The notes: generated by a model not told the origin, from the sequence alone. A stretch of DNA of 64,000 bases from Corythucha ciliata (GCA_038030265.1 CM075939.1:37181253-37245252), one strand, 5' to 3'; shown: positions 1 through 12,775, numbered from the stretch's first letter. Numbers and translations are program-made.

Positions 1-1247
1 ACCAGTGGAGTTTTTTACTCCTGTTTTAACGGTCTACATAAAAAAAACATGCATGATTCTCCTTGAACCCTACGTCTCTTATTAATCTGTTTCAATTGGC
101 CAGATTTACTTCCCCGCGCGCTTCGAACCACCGATCGGAGAATTTCAAGTTTTTTTTCTTCCTTTTCCTGTTAAATAAATGACTTACCACGGGGTCTCGT
201 TGAAAAATGACAACACGTCCTCCTTTGTCGCCTGTCGCTAGGAAATCTCCGTCGTGATTGAATTCCACGCATGATATAATATCAGCTGAAAACAATTTTA
301 AACGTTACGCGAGGAAGACACAGTAAACAGAAGGGAAAACAGTTTACCTTCAGTAACGTCGTCGTCAAGAGTTCCTTTAACTTGCGAGAAGCACCACTGA
401 ATATCTCCATTGCCTGAAGACACAAAATTTTGCTACAGCAACCGATTTAGACGCACACACTTAGCACAAAAAAGGAGTGGTAGAGATTGAACCGCCACCC
501 CCTGTCTACCACTCTGAAATAAAATTTCTTATATGTATCAACCTGTACCTTGCATTTTTTCACGCTCCTGAAAGACTAATAAAATAGAAAAGGGGTCTGC
601 GACTGCGAGTCGTCCGAGATGAGCAAACTTGAGATGAGGTTATGTTTAGCGTTATGTGATTTAAGCGATCAACCGGCCTCCGAGTAAAAAAGACAGAATT
701 ATGAACGGGAAGAGGCTCTTAATTTAATAAATTGAAAATAAAGGAAAAAATGGGGCAGCCTCGAGGGTTTGCACCGCGGGATCCCTAGATTTTTTCATAT
801 AAATCATTCCCACTGGAGGAAATCACGAGCCGAAAAACTTGTACGCCCCTTCGGGTTCGTACCCTGACAATCCGGAAGGGAAGTTGGAATTTTCCGTTTT
901 CTTGAGTACTGCAACACCGTGGGTTTCACGAGGAAAAACGAGAAAAAAAAAGTAAATAAAAGACGATCGAAAGATGAGAAACTTCCCTCGAACCCTCTGC
1001 GCAGACTGAACGACCTCACTCGACGAGCCGCTGGAAGCTTGGTGCTCGGAGAACAAAGAGAGAGAGCGAATGAACAAAAATCGTACCCCCAAACCGCAAT
1101 CGATAGTTTAAAAAGGCGGGAAATAGTACTGAAAAACAGTGGCGCTCTTCGCCTTTTTTCTCTCTTACCTGTGCCGCTGTTGCTGCCGGTACTTGTTGTT
1201 CTCTTGTGGACAATCGACGTCAAACGGGACAAAGACGACGGCTTCAT
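1..1247 (-). CDS. PPP2R2: PP2A regulatory subunit B55 (PPP2R2 / twins), 5' exons, partial
   Basis: B55 is the WD-repeat regulatory B subunit that targets PP2A to its substrates in cytosol and nucleus. Three exons are visible. Exon 413-348 encodes [20 protein letters not shown], the signature N-terminus of the family, and ends in phase 1. Exon 285-188 encodes [20 protein letters not shown] followed by [13 protein letters not shown], the first WD blade, and ends in phase 0 before GTAAGT. Upstream, a candidate first coding exon 1247-1169 starts at an ATG, encodes 26 residues beginning MKPSSLSRL, and ends CACAG|GTAAGAG in phase 1, matching exon 413-348. The frame of this exon stays open up to 1415 without an earlier ATG, so it could be longer or partly UTR. 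The rest of the propeller lies left of the window. Identity is very secure; the first exon is inference, and B55 genes commonly use alternative N-terminal exons. Confidence 0.9.
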
Positions 1248-2450
1248 AACGGCTGATTTGGCAATCAGCTTGACAGGAAGTGAGTGACATCTCGCCAAAG
1301 GGCCTAAGCGTCCCTTCAGCCCTCCGCCACTTCCTTCGAGATTTTCTTCAAGAGTCCTGCAACATTTTATTTCATTTATTTCAAATTGTTTGTCTGAAGA
1401 GTCGTTGTCGTCCACCTAACTATAACAAGTAAAAACAGATGACGGAACCCCCCACAAAAGGCCTCTTGGTCAATCTTTTCTCGGGTCACACTAAAAGTGG
1501 GCGGTGAAGGGTCGGTGAATTACAAAAATAGCCACGTAGTGCGAATTCGGGTCATTGGCAGAAAAGTTTTGCCAGTGTGTTTTTTCGCTCGCATTAAAAT
1601 TAAGGTCGCGGCGTTAATGTTTTCCTACGTAGAAAAATAAATACGTTTAGTTGGAAATAACTTTCTAGGAAAGCCCATGTCGCCTTCGCAAACGGAAGTA
1701 CCGATCACTTAGAAAGTTGGAACCCCTATGAAAAAGATTACAAGGTTTATAGCTTGTGTTAGTGAATGACAGTTATAAATGCCTCTATGTGAATTATGTA
1801 ATGGTATTTACCTCAAAAGAGTGGTTGGTATTCAGACATAAATTCCTCATTTTTCCTTTTTTTGTTTTTGTTTTTTTTTAAATTAAGTTCTTGGTATTTA
1901 ATGAAGATAGATAGTAAAATTAATTAATGACCCGGAAATTAATCGCTTCAAAATGACTTGGAATCTGTACGGCCGTTTAAGAGAAGAGGACGAATAGCTA
2001 GCATAGCTCTCCAGCGCCGCGGGACCTTTGTGGTACGGCACGGATGTGGGGCGGCACTTTTGTGCCACCCGGGCGGGTTGAAAGCACAATATTCGATTTC
2101 TAAAATCTGGTTAGGAAGCCCCGAAATATTAAATTTTTTATTTCCTTTGCACTCTAAATCAACCCTCAGGCAGGCGGTGAGGGAGACAGCAAAGAGAAGA
2201 GGATGAATAAAAGGATGGTGGTACAGGGGAGGGAATATTAGAACCCTCTCGGAAGTCGTCCCCCCTCCACCCGTCGCTCTTTCATCATTCAATTCATTCG
2301 CCTGTCAAAGTGCAGAAAGTGGTTGTAGTATAACCAAGGGCGTGCGATGCTGTAAATTATACTATTCTGATTTCTCTGAAGAGTGAAGACAGCACCACGT
2401 ATACGTTTTCGTATTTTCTCGTATACAATCCGCATCCAGCATCCACTCAA
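1248..2450. other. Upstream region of PPP2R2, no gene recognised
   Basis: The interval probably contains 5' UTR exons and the promoter of the minus-strand PPP2R2 gene. I see no convincing coding frame. A possible acceptor (TTAG before 1415) would open the frame that contains the candidate ATG at 1247. Confidence 0.3.
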
Positions 2451-2816
2451 GGGTCAGTGGCGGATCTAAGGGATGGCCCCTTCCTTAGAGTATGGCCCCA
2501 CCCTTTGGAGTCGCGAGGTTACAGGAAATTATTTTTTATGAAAGCCGAGCTTATCCAGAACATTACCAAAGAGTGAAAATCGCAAAAAAGGGGCAAGATC
2601 GTCGTTTTTTTTTTACAAAATTTAGTCCCGAACGGCCAGGAGAACAGAGGGTGCGGGTAGCTCGTCGACGAAATAATTTTTGACCGAAGCCGAGCTCCCA
2701 TCAGAACATAATTTTCTCCTAATACCTACGTAAGATTGAAAATCGCCGCATTAAACTTGAAAAGAGGGCAAAATTGTTGTTTTTGACCAAATTTGTTCCT
2801 CCAACGACCAAGAGAA

Positions 2817-3873
2817 GGTAAAGTGACCAGATGTCAAAGTAGTATCCGAGGACGTCTGACACAAAAAAGTAGGACGCTTGCAATAAAAAAGTAAAAAGTA
2901 GGGCATAGTAGTAGGACGCCTGAAAAACAAGTCAAACAACGACTAATGTGTGAGTTTAATGTTTGAAATTGTTTACTAGTTTGAATGAATCAAATCCGCA
3001 AAATTATATTTTGAAAGAGTGAAAGTCCGCAAAAGTTGGGTATAGGGGCCAAAATGACGATAGTTGGGTTTTGAATAAAACGAATTCGGGAATTTAGTTT
3101 TTGAAAGAGCCAAATTAATTTATGAATTAGCCAGTTAACCTGAAAACTGATTTCAGTTTGAGCGAAACCCTCGAAATTCGGGTTGTATAAGCGTGAAAAT
3201 CCGCGAAATTGGGGCCGAAAAAGACAAAAATCTGTTGAATTGGATTTTTAACTTTCCAAATTTGAAACATTTTGTCATCAAAGAGAAATTGGAGGTAGAA
3301 AACGCCACGAAATTTGATTTTTGATCAGGCAAATATCCCCAAAAATTGGGGATTAAAGGACCCAAGTTCCCGAAATTGGGTTTTATTGGAGCCCAGCCCA
3401 CAAAATTGGGTTTTAATGAGCGAAAGTCCTCAAAAGTGGTTTTTGAAAGAGCGAAACCAACGAAATTGGGGTTTTGAAATAGAATCCCCCACGAAATTGG
3501 GATTTGGGCGAGACGAATCCGCAAAATTTTGTTTTGAAAGAACAAAATTCGTCAAAATAGGGTTGGCAGAGTTAAAATGACGAAATTGCCAACGCGCCAA
3601 AAGTGCCAAACTCGCGTGTTTGTCCAAATCGTCTGTTTTTACGGTTTAATGTTCTTTGTGGGGTGAGTGTCAGATACTAAAGCCTCTCAGATTGAACGTG
3701 AAACATGTTGGGACTAGACTAGACGTTACAAGTTGAGACCGAAATGTAGGACAAGAAAGAGGACAATTTTGACCTCTCTCCGGACACCTGAATAATATAT
3801 GAGCCCGGGCGACCCCGGACGCTATTAAAAGTAGGACATGTTCGGGGAAAGTAGGACGTCTGGTCACTCTAGG
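2817..3873. mobile_element. Non-autonomous TIR DNA transposon carrying a minisatellite
   Basis: The ends are inverted: AGTGACCAGATGTC at about 2822 and GACGTCTGGTCACT ending at about 3868. Subterminal AGTAGGACG blocks also occur at both ends. The interior (about 2990-3640) is a tandem array of ~30-bp family B units. Two relatives are present: about 56890-57550 with the same two ends, and a one-ended piece at 63310-63405 in the opposite orientation. No transposase is encoded. The superfamily is uncertain. Confidence 0.65.
2990..3640 (-). repeat. Family B minisatellite array
   Basis: Degenerate tandem copies of a unit near 30 bp. The core on the minus strand is AAATTTCGCGGATTTGGCTC followed by TTTCAAAACC. 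Copies differ at several positions each but keep one orientation. The array lies inside the TIR element at 2817-3873. Confidence 0.75.
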
Positions 3874-4059
3874 AGAAGAGAATACCTAATGTTCGGGGAT
3901 CTCGTCGACGAAATAATATTGTTGACGGAATAGTCGAGCTCCCAGATATTAAATGTATTTTCCTGAAGGAAAGATAGGAAATTGCCGTGCATTACGCTGG
4001 AAGAAAGGGATATAATCGTCGTTTTAGAGCCTTGCAAAGGGCTGAACTGACTATAAATT

Positions 4060-4495
4060 TGCCGGACTTAAAGTGCCCTGAAAATGGCTAAGCTCTCGAT
4101 TATCACAGCCCTCAAAATGTCTTAATCAACCATTCGCGCTTCAAAAGTGGCCAAACCGGCAATTCGCGCGCCAAAAATGGCCAATTACTGACTATTTGCG
4201 ACTTTGGCTCGGTGCGGACCGTATTCGCGTCCCAAAAACGGCTAAAATAACTATTCGCGACCTGAAAAAGCCTAAACAAATGATTCCTGCCCCCGAAAAG
4301 TGTGAAATCGACCATTCGCTTGCAAAGAATGGCCGAACTGATCATTCGCCTGAAAACGCCGTAAAAAATGGCAAAACTGGCGATTCGCGTTCTAAATGGC
4401 TAAACCGACTTTTACGAGGGTAAAAATCCCTGAACAGGTGATTCCTGCTCTAAAAACGACAAAACCGATTATTCTTGCCCTGAAATATCGCCATG
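4060..4495 (-). repeat. Family C minisatellite array
   Basis: Tandem, decayed ~30-bp units. The minus-strand core is GCGAATAGTCAGTTTAGCCA followed by TTTTTGGG. About a dozen units are recognisable, with mixed substitutions and small indels. Confidence 0.65.
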
Positions 4496-4499
4496 GCTA

Positions 4500-7400
4500 A
4501 TATTCACTTCTTGTGTAAATTACCTGAGAATCCTTTGCGGACAACCTATCACAGTGTGCTGTTACATTACCTTTCCTGGATGACCTCCCACTGGTGCTTT
4601 TCACTGAGATTGCATTGTGAATCCGGTAATTTTAATGATTTACTGAATTTTACGCATGTTAAAATCGCCTAACTTATAATTTTTTTTTTCCATTTGTCGA
4701 CTGCAAACAGGCAGACCAGTGGAGGTAAGAATCTCACTCGATATACAAGTATTATACGTAGTTTACTGAACTTGATTTCTCTGGTTTGTCTCTGATCTTG
4801 TTCGCAGCTCTTTAACCTATTCAAGTATTCATTTCCTGGACAGTATGGTGATTACGACATTAATTTCTGTTTTTTACTTCCATGATCACAGGAGCGAGCA
4901 AGGAGTTTGATGTATCCTGCGTGTGAAAAAATTAACTTGAGCTACATTTTCAGACAATGCCCGTGTTTTGTGCTGTGGTTCACGATCCGGTTGGGACGCC
5001 GTTTCCTTTTGGTTTATTATTCATTCTGAATAATACTCCTGTTTTCGGTCAGACATTTTTTTCACAGCCCACCCTCAAACTTTTCCTGTGTACATTTCAA
5101 GTTGTCTAGATTCGATTTCTGCAATGTCCGTACGCCGTCCGGGCATTATCTTGCCCTATGACTGCTCGAAAAAAACTCGTTTTTTCGCACATAGACTCCA
5201 TTTGGGATCTAGTTGGTCCTAACATCTGATCAGTTTGATCAAATAACTCCCTGGTTTTTTATGCGCCAAAAGCGGGTCCAAAATGGGGATTTTCAAAGGT
5301 TTTGAGATCATAGGGGTGTGGGGTGTCGATTTTCATGTAATTTCAAGCTGGATTTGACTACATTCATGAATAATAAACCCGTGTGTAAAATTTGCAGCGT
5401 TTTTCCGTTTATTTCCCACGGTCAGGCGGTTACTATTGCAACGTGTTTGTTCGAGGCACTTCTTGTCTGGTAAGCTTTAATGAATTACACCGAATAATTC
5501 ATAATAATATTCGAAGATGATTTTCGCGTTCGTGCAACCAGACAACTCGGTCTCCGTTTCCGCCTCAGACCTTCACCCCACAATTTACTTCTCGGTGCTG
5601 ACTCCCCTTAACCCGGAAGTTGAACCGATTACGGACGGCGAGCGGTCGATGACCAAGGAACCATAGCACAGAGGCACGGTTAACGCAGGTCCATATTCTC
5701 ACTGAGCAAGAATTCTCGAACCGTAACCGCCTTTAAAAAGAGGGTTTCAGTACAGAGAAGCTTTGTGAGGTGAAGGTGCCCGAGTGAAACTGAGTCTGGC
5801 CAGTTTTTCATATCGTCTGGACTAGGCGACCGTTTCAATTGTTACCTTAGCTTTTAGGTAGGCCTGCTGACATTCTCGGCAAAGACAATCCTGACTGGGT
5901 AACTACGCAAAATATGGGCTACGCAAAGAAGACCGCCTCAATGGAGAGGTATGCTCGTGCGAAAATAAGGAGGCGTCCCTCGGTGGTAAACATTTTGTGT
6001 GAACTACGATTTCGTTTGACGAGCGGATTCGAAGGAATCTCTACACGGTCCTTAACGTTAGCGTTAGCGGAGCTGTTTGCAAAATGTCTCTAATAGCCTT
6101 TATTTTTGCCATATATGTAGCGGCGACAGTGGCGTACAGGGGCCAAATGAACCCCCCCAAATTCTGTTGGGGGGGTACACCCTATGTATTTGTACCCCCC
6201 CGATTTCGGGACTTTTTTTATACCTTCAAATGAAGTACCGTACATTATTATTGTTTTCCTTTTCATTTCAGTACCTACCTACATTATAATTATCATATTC
6301 GAGAAATTTGCTCTCAATATTCCCTTGTTCAGCAAATTTCGCATATCTCGCTGAGCTTTAAGGACCGTAATGAATTGTTCGCGCAAGACGGAGGAGCTGT
6401 AAGTAGGAAAGAAGAGGTAAGCTGAGTAAAGTTTGTAGGGTTCTGCTCCTGTGTGGAATTTATGGGTGGGGGAGGGTCCTTGCCTTTCTTTACTATGCAG
6501 GGTTGTAGAATTTCAGAATCCGGGGGGGGGGGATACGACCCCCGCCTAGGCCCGTCACTGAATCCTTGTACACCCCCGAAATTGGAACGTTCCTAAGCCA
6601 CTGGCGGCGACCAGCGTCTTGCCATAATCGCTCAACTCCATTGTACAAAAGGTTAACTTATAATACTAACAAAACAATTTTTTTAAGAGAAAAGTCACTT
6701 CCTAATGCTAATTTACATCCTCGATGTAAATCTACACGTAACGGTCATCCAAGAATCTTTATCACTCGTTATCATAACCTAGTTGCCCGCAAAGGATTTG
6801 CACTGTGGAAATGGCAAACTGACTCTTCGCACTAATCAAATGGCGAAATTGACAATTTGCATTCACTAAATGGTTAAATTAACGATTCGCGCGTGTTTTT
6901 CGCGAATGGCCTATAAGCCCTTCATGATTTAAGAACATTTTTCAGAAATTTGCCAGATATTTGAGAGTACGAAAACATGAGGTGGTGCATGATGTCATCT
7001 GCAGGCTTCAAACATCTTAATCCGTACACCAGTTTTTGACTACAGACAAACATTGAGAAAATTCACTAATGCACGATCCGTGAAGAACCTTTTCAATAAA
7101 GCTTATAATTGGGCAAAGGCGGGGCTCGTTTATGGTAAAATGGAGAAGAATTTCTAGTTTCCTGCTAAAATTGGAGAAACGTCTTTGTGTGCCCCCCCCC
7201 CCTGATAAAACGGTAGATCAGCGCCTTCCAGAAAACTGGGAAGAAAGGGTGAAAAACTGAACCCCACCTCCCCTCAGGAATCCCGATTTTTGGTTCAGAA
7301 GCATTGTAAATCAAAAAATGGGCCGCATTAAATGGCTATATTGCTTCAAAATCCCAAAAATGTCTAAAAATTTTAATCTAAACGTTCTGCCCCCCCCCCT

Positions 7401-9010
7401 CCAGCGGAAACTGGCTGTCCAGGATTTTCTTATTGTTACGCTTATTTTGTGATTAAATCGACCAACCCACTCAACGGACAAAAAAGAGACCTTGGGTGAT
7501 CAACAGGTTGCTGCCCAATCAGTTCCATTGCCGTGCGTCTGGGTTTAGGGCAGAAGCAACGGTTGGGAATAGTAAAAAAACAACAACACAAAATGAAAAA
7601 TTAAAGAGAGGCACGAGTGACAGTTTTAGGACCGAACACTGGAGTTTGGTACCTGTAATTTCCTGTTCCGTGAGTTTTTGTGAGGCGACGAATAATCAAG
7701 AAAAAACTGGTATTTCAACCTCAGAAAGGCTTAGCCACCACATTGTCCATATTTTGAGGGGAGTCGTGCAAGAAGGGCACTAGCAAAAATCGTAGAAGGA
7801 GAGCACGTTATACCTGCTGCCCTCCTCCTGACCGTAAAAGAAGAGCTCAAACTCAAACCCTTCCTATATCAACATCTGAAAAACTTTATGAGGATCTCCT
7901 TGATCGTTGTTGTTTTTGTTGTTTTTTTGACGTTATATTAATGAGACAAAATACAGAATCACTCCCTGGATCTTTGATAAGATGAATACGCATTGAATAT
8001 TTTGTATTGAAAGTTTTTTGATAAAAATCAAGAAAACTTATCAACATTGACAATAAAATTGATCGTTCAACGCTCCGGATCAACCAGTCAGTTTTCACAA
8101 ACTCCTATATTATTGTCCTTCGGAAGAATACAAGACTCCAAATGGAACACAGTTTAAAACATGAAAGCGCATCACGGATATATGCCTAAAAAAGTTTGGA
8201 TAATATGTTCATTATCATTGTTATAAGGCACGTTCTATGAGTTTAATTCTAACGGGCAATTATTTTAATCCTTCAATTGATAGCGAGAAGGTCGAAAAAG
8301 CAACCATTGATCCAAAAGGCCCTCTTAAAGTTTCTCTTAAAGGTGTAGGTATAGAAACTATAGAAAGGGTTTGTGGAGGAGAGCCGCAGGTAGCGTGCCC
8401 TCCTCTTATACGATTTTTGCGTGTGCTCTTCTTCTACGTGCCCTTGTTGCACGGATTCTGTACATTTACACGCAAAATACTGCCTGAAAACTTGACGTTG
8501 AAAACTACGTTGGTAATAAAAAATCCTATCAACATTTTATATGTCCACAAGCGCTTTGTTTTTGAGTTACATGGGGAAAACCTGTGTTTTTCTGGTTTTT
8601 GTTTTACCGTCCATGGGAATTTTTTAATGCAAAACAAAAATGTACCTGTCTGGCTCATTGAATTGGAAAAGGCTCTCTTTGTTTGCACGAATTTGAAGTT
8701 TGAATAAAAGCAATTCATGCATATATTTTTGTGTAATTATCCCTCAACCCTCAACCAACAGGATTCCTTCTCGCACATGCAAATTATTACAAAAATTTGT
8801 TATTAAACAAGCAAGTGAAGAGCCCCTCAACCCCAGACCCCACTACACTTCACCAACTGTCGATTGCGCAGCCGCCTTCCACGGCGACATTCCTGCGATC
8901 CGCGAAAACGGGCAAATTCAGCCAAAATGCCGGATTTACAGCTCAGGCCCCTGATCAAAATCCGTTTTTTCCTGCCAACCACCAAAGAATATTTGATGAA
9001 AAAATCATGG
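4500..9010. other. Intergenic stretch, no gene recognised
   Basis: No coding homology seen. It contains homopolymer C or G runs (around 6150-6200, 6520-6535, 7190-7202, 7390) next to phrases such as GTGGCGTACAGGGGCC that look like transposon ends. A loose inverted repeat pairs about 7755-7870 with 8350-8460. The 156-codon frame at 8237-8707 overlaps one arm of that inverted repeat and resembles nothing I know. Confidence 0.4.
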
Positions 9011-9147
9011 TGTTTTCCATTTGCATAAAATTCCGCTCTGGAGCCGAGCATTTCCACCCGTCTACTCCGTTACCACATGACATAATTCAGAGAAGACGGG
9101 TAGAAATGCTCGGCTTCAAAGCGGATTTTTTTCGCAAATAGAAAACG
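9011..9147. mobile_element. Foldback MITE
   Basis: Two ~50-bp arms form an imperfect hairpin: GAGCCGAGCATTTCCACCCG ... CGGGTAGAAATGCTCGGCTTC, separated by about 30 bp. The outer parts of the arms (GTTTTCCATTTGC / GCAAATAGAAAAC) also pair. No coding capacity. I see no certain target duplication. Confidence 0.6.
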
Positions 9148-9239
9148 CTATAAATGATTTTTTAATCAACTCTTCAACCTGCAAAATTGATAAAATTAGT
9201 TTCTTATAGGAGACAGACAACCGAAAAAAAAATTGTTGG

Positions 9240-9645
9240 TGTGTGAAAACGCGAGTTAATTGAGCGTTTTTTTTGGAGAGTACGCGAAATTGGTTTATTT
9301 TTGCCCCAGACCCGCAAAAAAGTGTTATTTTTTTTAGTTGGCATAAGCCGCGTAATTGGTTTTTGAATGAGGCAACCCTACAAAATTAGTTTTTCGGCAA
9401 CATAAATCCCCGGAATTGATTTCTTATAGCGAGTCAGACCCGTGAAACCCGTGGGGGTTTTTTGGGCTGGAGGAGCCCACAAAAATGGTTTTTTGGTGAG
9501 CCCGACCCGCGAAAATAGTCTTCTTTATTGAGCGAAATGCGAAAAATTGGATTTTTATTGAGCTAGACACGCGAAAATGTTTTTTTTTTAGTGAGAAAAA
9601 TATGCACAATTTGCTTTTTAAAGAGCTAAATCTGAGAAATTGTAG
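9240..9645 (-). repeat. Family B minisatellite array
   Basis: Degenerate ~30-bp units of the CCCGCGAAAATTGGTTTTT-and-GAGC type, the same orientation as the array at 2990-3640. Confidence 0.55.
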
Positions 9646-9769
9646 TAATTTTGCTCAACTTAGTCATCACACTCACAAATATTTGTTTATCTCTAAACGT
9701 TGGGATTACACGACTTATTCATCAGGGTACAGGCGCAGTTGGGGCCGGCTAGCTCATGGGTCGCGACCT

Positions 9770-10460
9770 CTAGAAAAAATTGGCCCCCAAAACTTGCAAT
9801 TCCGTTGAAATTAGGAACTGAAAATTACAATTTCACGCCAAATAGGAAACATCCTATTTTGCAGATATTTGCTTCCGTCCCCCCAAATGATGCAATTTTG
9901 TTGGTAATACCTTAGAGCAGGCCTCGTCAGCCTATGACGCGCCCACAATTTTTAGTTGGCACTGAATTTAATGAACTTGATTAAGCATTGAAACTTGCAA
10001 CTTCCCCGAAGCTAAGACCTGGAATGCGCATTTTTTTCGAAATGAAAATCCGAATCTTCGCCAGAGTCAAGCATGCTAGCCTGGCTTCCACCATCACAAA
10101 AAATGTCTCGAAACTGTCGTTTTGTTTTAGTTGAGATCCTAAACTTGCAATTTCGCTGAAATTAAAACTTGAAGCTCTTAATTTCCAGAAAACTTGTAAT
10201 TTCGCTAAAATTAGGACCTCAACTCACTAACTCATTCAATTTCAATTGCAAATAAATTAATGGCTTGCAGGGTATAGGCGCATTCGGGGCCGGCAAGCTC
10301 ATGGGTCACGACCTCTAAAAACAAATTGGCACCCAAAACTTGCAATTCCGCTGGAATTCACCACCAATAGAAACAAAAAGCCCTGAAACTTGCAGTTTCG
10401 GTGAAATTGTGTGAAATTCTAGCAATATCGCAAATATTTATAGGAGAAACTTTCCATTTC
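9770..10460 (+). repeat. Family E dispersed/tandem repeat
   Basis: Recurrent core AACTTGCAATTTCGCTGAAA followed by TTAGGACCT at irregular ~30-60-bp spacing. A longer phrase, GGGGCCGGCTAGCTCATGGG, recurs almost unchanged at 9744 and 10288, so a larger unit of about 540 bp was probably duplicated as well. Confidence 0.5.
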
Positions 10461-10499
10461 ATGGATATTTGCCTATGCAAATTTGTAACTTTGCGGCAG

Positions 10500-11980
10500 T
10501 GAATTCGCGTTATCTTCGATTTTAAACGTGAAGCGACTTTCCGAAAAAAAACCTAATTTTTCACTGGAAAATCTATGTTTTTCGAGCGAATATTCAAGAT
10601 AATTTTTTTTTCGGGGAAAAATGCAGCTTTAAAGCTAATAGTTTGAAGGAACAATTTGACAATTTGACGGTTTCCGATTGCAGATAATTTCACAGCCTGC
10701 ACTTCACAACCGTTCTGCACTGGTGTTTCAGTCGGTGCCGAGTGAGCAGTGTCACTACAGCTTATTGCCGCAGACTTATAGCAATATGGGCAAATGGGCA
10801 ACATTCCAAGCCCACTGGGTTGCGAGACGCTCTTTTCCTGATGGGGAGAGGGGGAGGCGAATGATTTGTAGTTTTTTGCAAGCCTAAAACGTAGATAATA
10901 TCTTCGTCAAACAATCAAATTATTGGGATAAAGTTCAATTTTAAGGAACAGTACAGGCAGATTTCGAAGCTCACAATAAGTAAAAAACGAACACCGTTAT
11001 TAGAATTCTGAATCCAAAAACTAAATCTCGAAAAAAAAAAAAAAAAAATGACATTTTATTGGTCGAGTGAGTGAGTTTTTGGAGAAAAGTTGTCAATTTA
11101 ATGTTGATGTACAGTTGTTTAACGCAAGAAAACAAAAGGGTAGTCCTCACCCGTGCAGCTTTGTGTTCGACATTCGCATGCGATTACGCGCGAGCAGTGT
11201 AGAACGAGCTGCATGCGTTGAAGCGCTTGCGCCTCTCACACGAATAAAATGTGATAGCATGCTCTAATGTCGAATTGACAGCGCACAAGTGTCGAAATAG
11301 CTTAATGGTGTCGTATAAATTGCCTTCAGTTATTTTGTTTGTCCTTTTTCTTGCTAGAATAACTCTCTCTGAGGTCAGATTTCCAGTTGGGAGGGAGAAG
11401 TTGGCAATATTTGGGTCGAAAATTGTCATTTTGTAAGCCAAAGGAGACATGCGATCTTGGCAAACATATCCACTTTTGGAACAGTCAAGATCTCTCGAGG
11501 AACAGACAATTTGCTTATTTTGCCAATGCTCCATTTCTTGCCAGAAAAAATCAATTTTCTGGAAAAATCCTCAAGTCGAGCTGTTTCCTCCATGCGTTTA
11601 ACGTCTCATAAGGTCGTTTATAAACCTGAAATTGAGTATTTGAGGAAGAGGAATCCCCTTTATCCGACGTTTCTCGCGATTATTCCGCTACTTCAGCTCT
11701 TCTCTGATAGCCGCTTCTTTTGTTCGTCCGATGGATAGACGAATAATCGTTTTTCGAGAGCTTTTCAAGTGTGTTACAATGAGAACATCACACATGGTGG
11801 ATGGGTGGGTCCTTTTTCCAGGAGTTCTGCTGTAACTTCTTTATAATCGTTTCGGCACCACTGTTTGTACTTTTCGATGGTACTTTGGGGGTGTACCCCA
11901 ACTACGGCTTCGCGCTTTCGGGTCTGGTGGAGACCAATTGCCCACCCCTTCCACCCATTGGCTACCACCGGCGTGGAAAG
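10500..11980. other. Intergenic stretch, no gene recognised
   Basis: No coding homology. A 20-bp A-run lies at about 11029-11048. The region ends at the AGCTAAAGCTGT site used by the Penelope-like insertion. Confidence 0.35.
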
Positions 11981-11992
11981 AGCTAAAGCTGT
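11981..11992 (+). repeat. Target-site duplication, left copy
   Basis: AGCTAAAGCTGT, identical to 13361-13372 on the other side of the Penelope-like insertion. The match is exact over 12 bp. Confidence 0.75.
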
Positions 11993-12060
11993 CATCATTA
12001 AAATCGTAATTGGCCATGTTGTCGTGGAGTTATTCAGACTTCAGGTGGTATAGTTGTTGT

Positions 12061-12145
12061 CTCTCCACATTAATTGTTTTTATTCTTGTCAAATCGATTT
12101 TCGGCCTGTCTAGGCCATCATCAGGACCCTAATTAACACATCATC
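12061..12145 (-). ncRNA. Hammerhead ribozyme (type I), left arm
   Basis: Exact mirror copy of the right-arm motif: CTGATGA on the minus strand at 12124-12118 and GAAA at 12102-12099. Predicted cleavage on the minus strand falls after position 12091. Confidence 0.75.
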
Positions 12146-12331
12146 TTTAGTACAAACGCAACCCTCTTTGAATAAATACATTTAAAATTGAAACCTAATT
12201 ATCACAGATTAAACCTAAGATTGAACTAGATTGAAACCTAATTATCACAGATAGGATCAAATTTTGCACTACTTACATTATTAAAATAAGCTTTCGTGTG
12301 TCTTCCACACTCGTTGACTTCCTTTACTATT

Positions 12332-12774
12332 TTAAATAGGGAAAGATTTATTTTTATTTCGACAGCTGGGAATGAGAGGGAGAAGAGAGATTAGTGGTGA
12401 CGAGCTCCCCTCCTGTCTTTCATTGAGACACGCTATCCCGTCTCTGCACAATTCCATTTTTATATGGAGAGCCTCTAACGCACTTACAAATTGACCCTTT
12501 TTATGAGTGGTCTGTATGACCTCTGCCACATGTCGGACATTTCCCCCACAAGCAGAAACATGGTCCTTGAATTTTGAATGACCACTCCCCAAATGCTCCT
12601 TCCAGCGCGTTTTGAACGCCCGTTCCGTTTTGCCGCAATATGTTGCCGTCTCACAGCTTCCGCAAGTCAGTCGATATACCCCGCTCTTCTCCCTCACGTC
12701 GACCGCATCCTTTGGTCTGGAGGGCAGAGACCTCAACGACGCTGCGCTACTGCATGCTGCATCAACGCCCGTTT
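12332..12774 (-). pseudogene. GIY-YIG endonuclease domain of Penelope-like element, longer copy
   Basis: The frame encodes SGVYRLTCGSC, YCGKTERAFKTRWKEH, then a C-terminal tail ending in SFPI and a stop at 12332. GVY...YCG is the GIY-YIG nuclease signature, with the following Arg and Glu-His in the expected place (TRWKEH). In Penelope-like elements this domain follows the reverse transcriptase and nicks target DNA. The reverse transcriptase part is missing, so this is a 5'-truncated copy. The frame remains open beyond 12774 only because it reads back into the opposite arm. Confidence 0.75.
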
Positions 12775-12775
12775 G

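Noticed and set aside
804..1415. 203-codon minus-strand frame as a stand-alone gene
   Set aside because: It has no ATG at its 5' end, becomes low-complexity in its second half, and contains a GTAAGAG donor at 1168. Only the part upstream of that donor is credible, as a PPP2R2 exon.
2455..2500. CAGTGGCGGATCTAAGG as a hAT-type terminus
   Set aside because: The phrase resembles ends seen in many invertebrate repeats, but I could not find a matching opposite end or target duplication.
8237..8707. 156-codon plus-strand frame
   Set aside because: No family resemblance. It overlaps an arm of an imperfect inverted repeat and is AT-rich without supporting signals.
11774..11998. Minus-strand 74-codon frame next to the Penelope insertion
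   Set aside because: It is short, without homology, and partly overlaps the target duplication.
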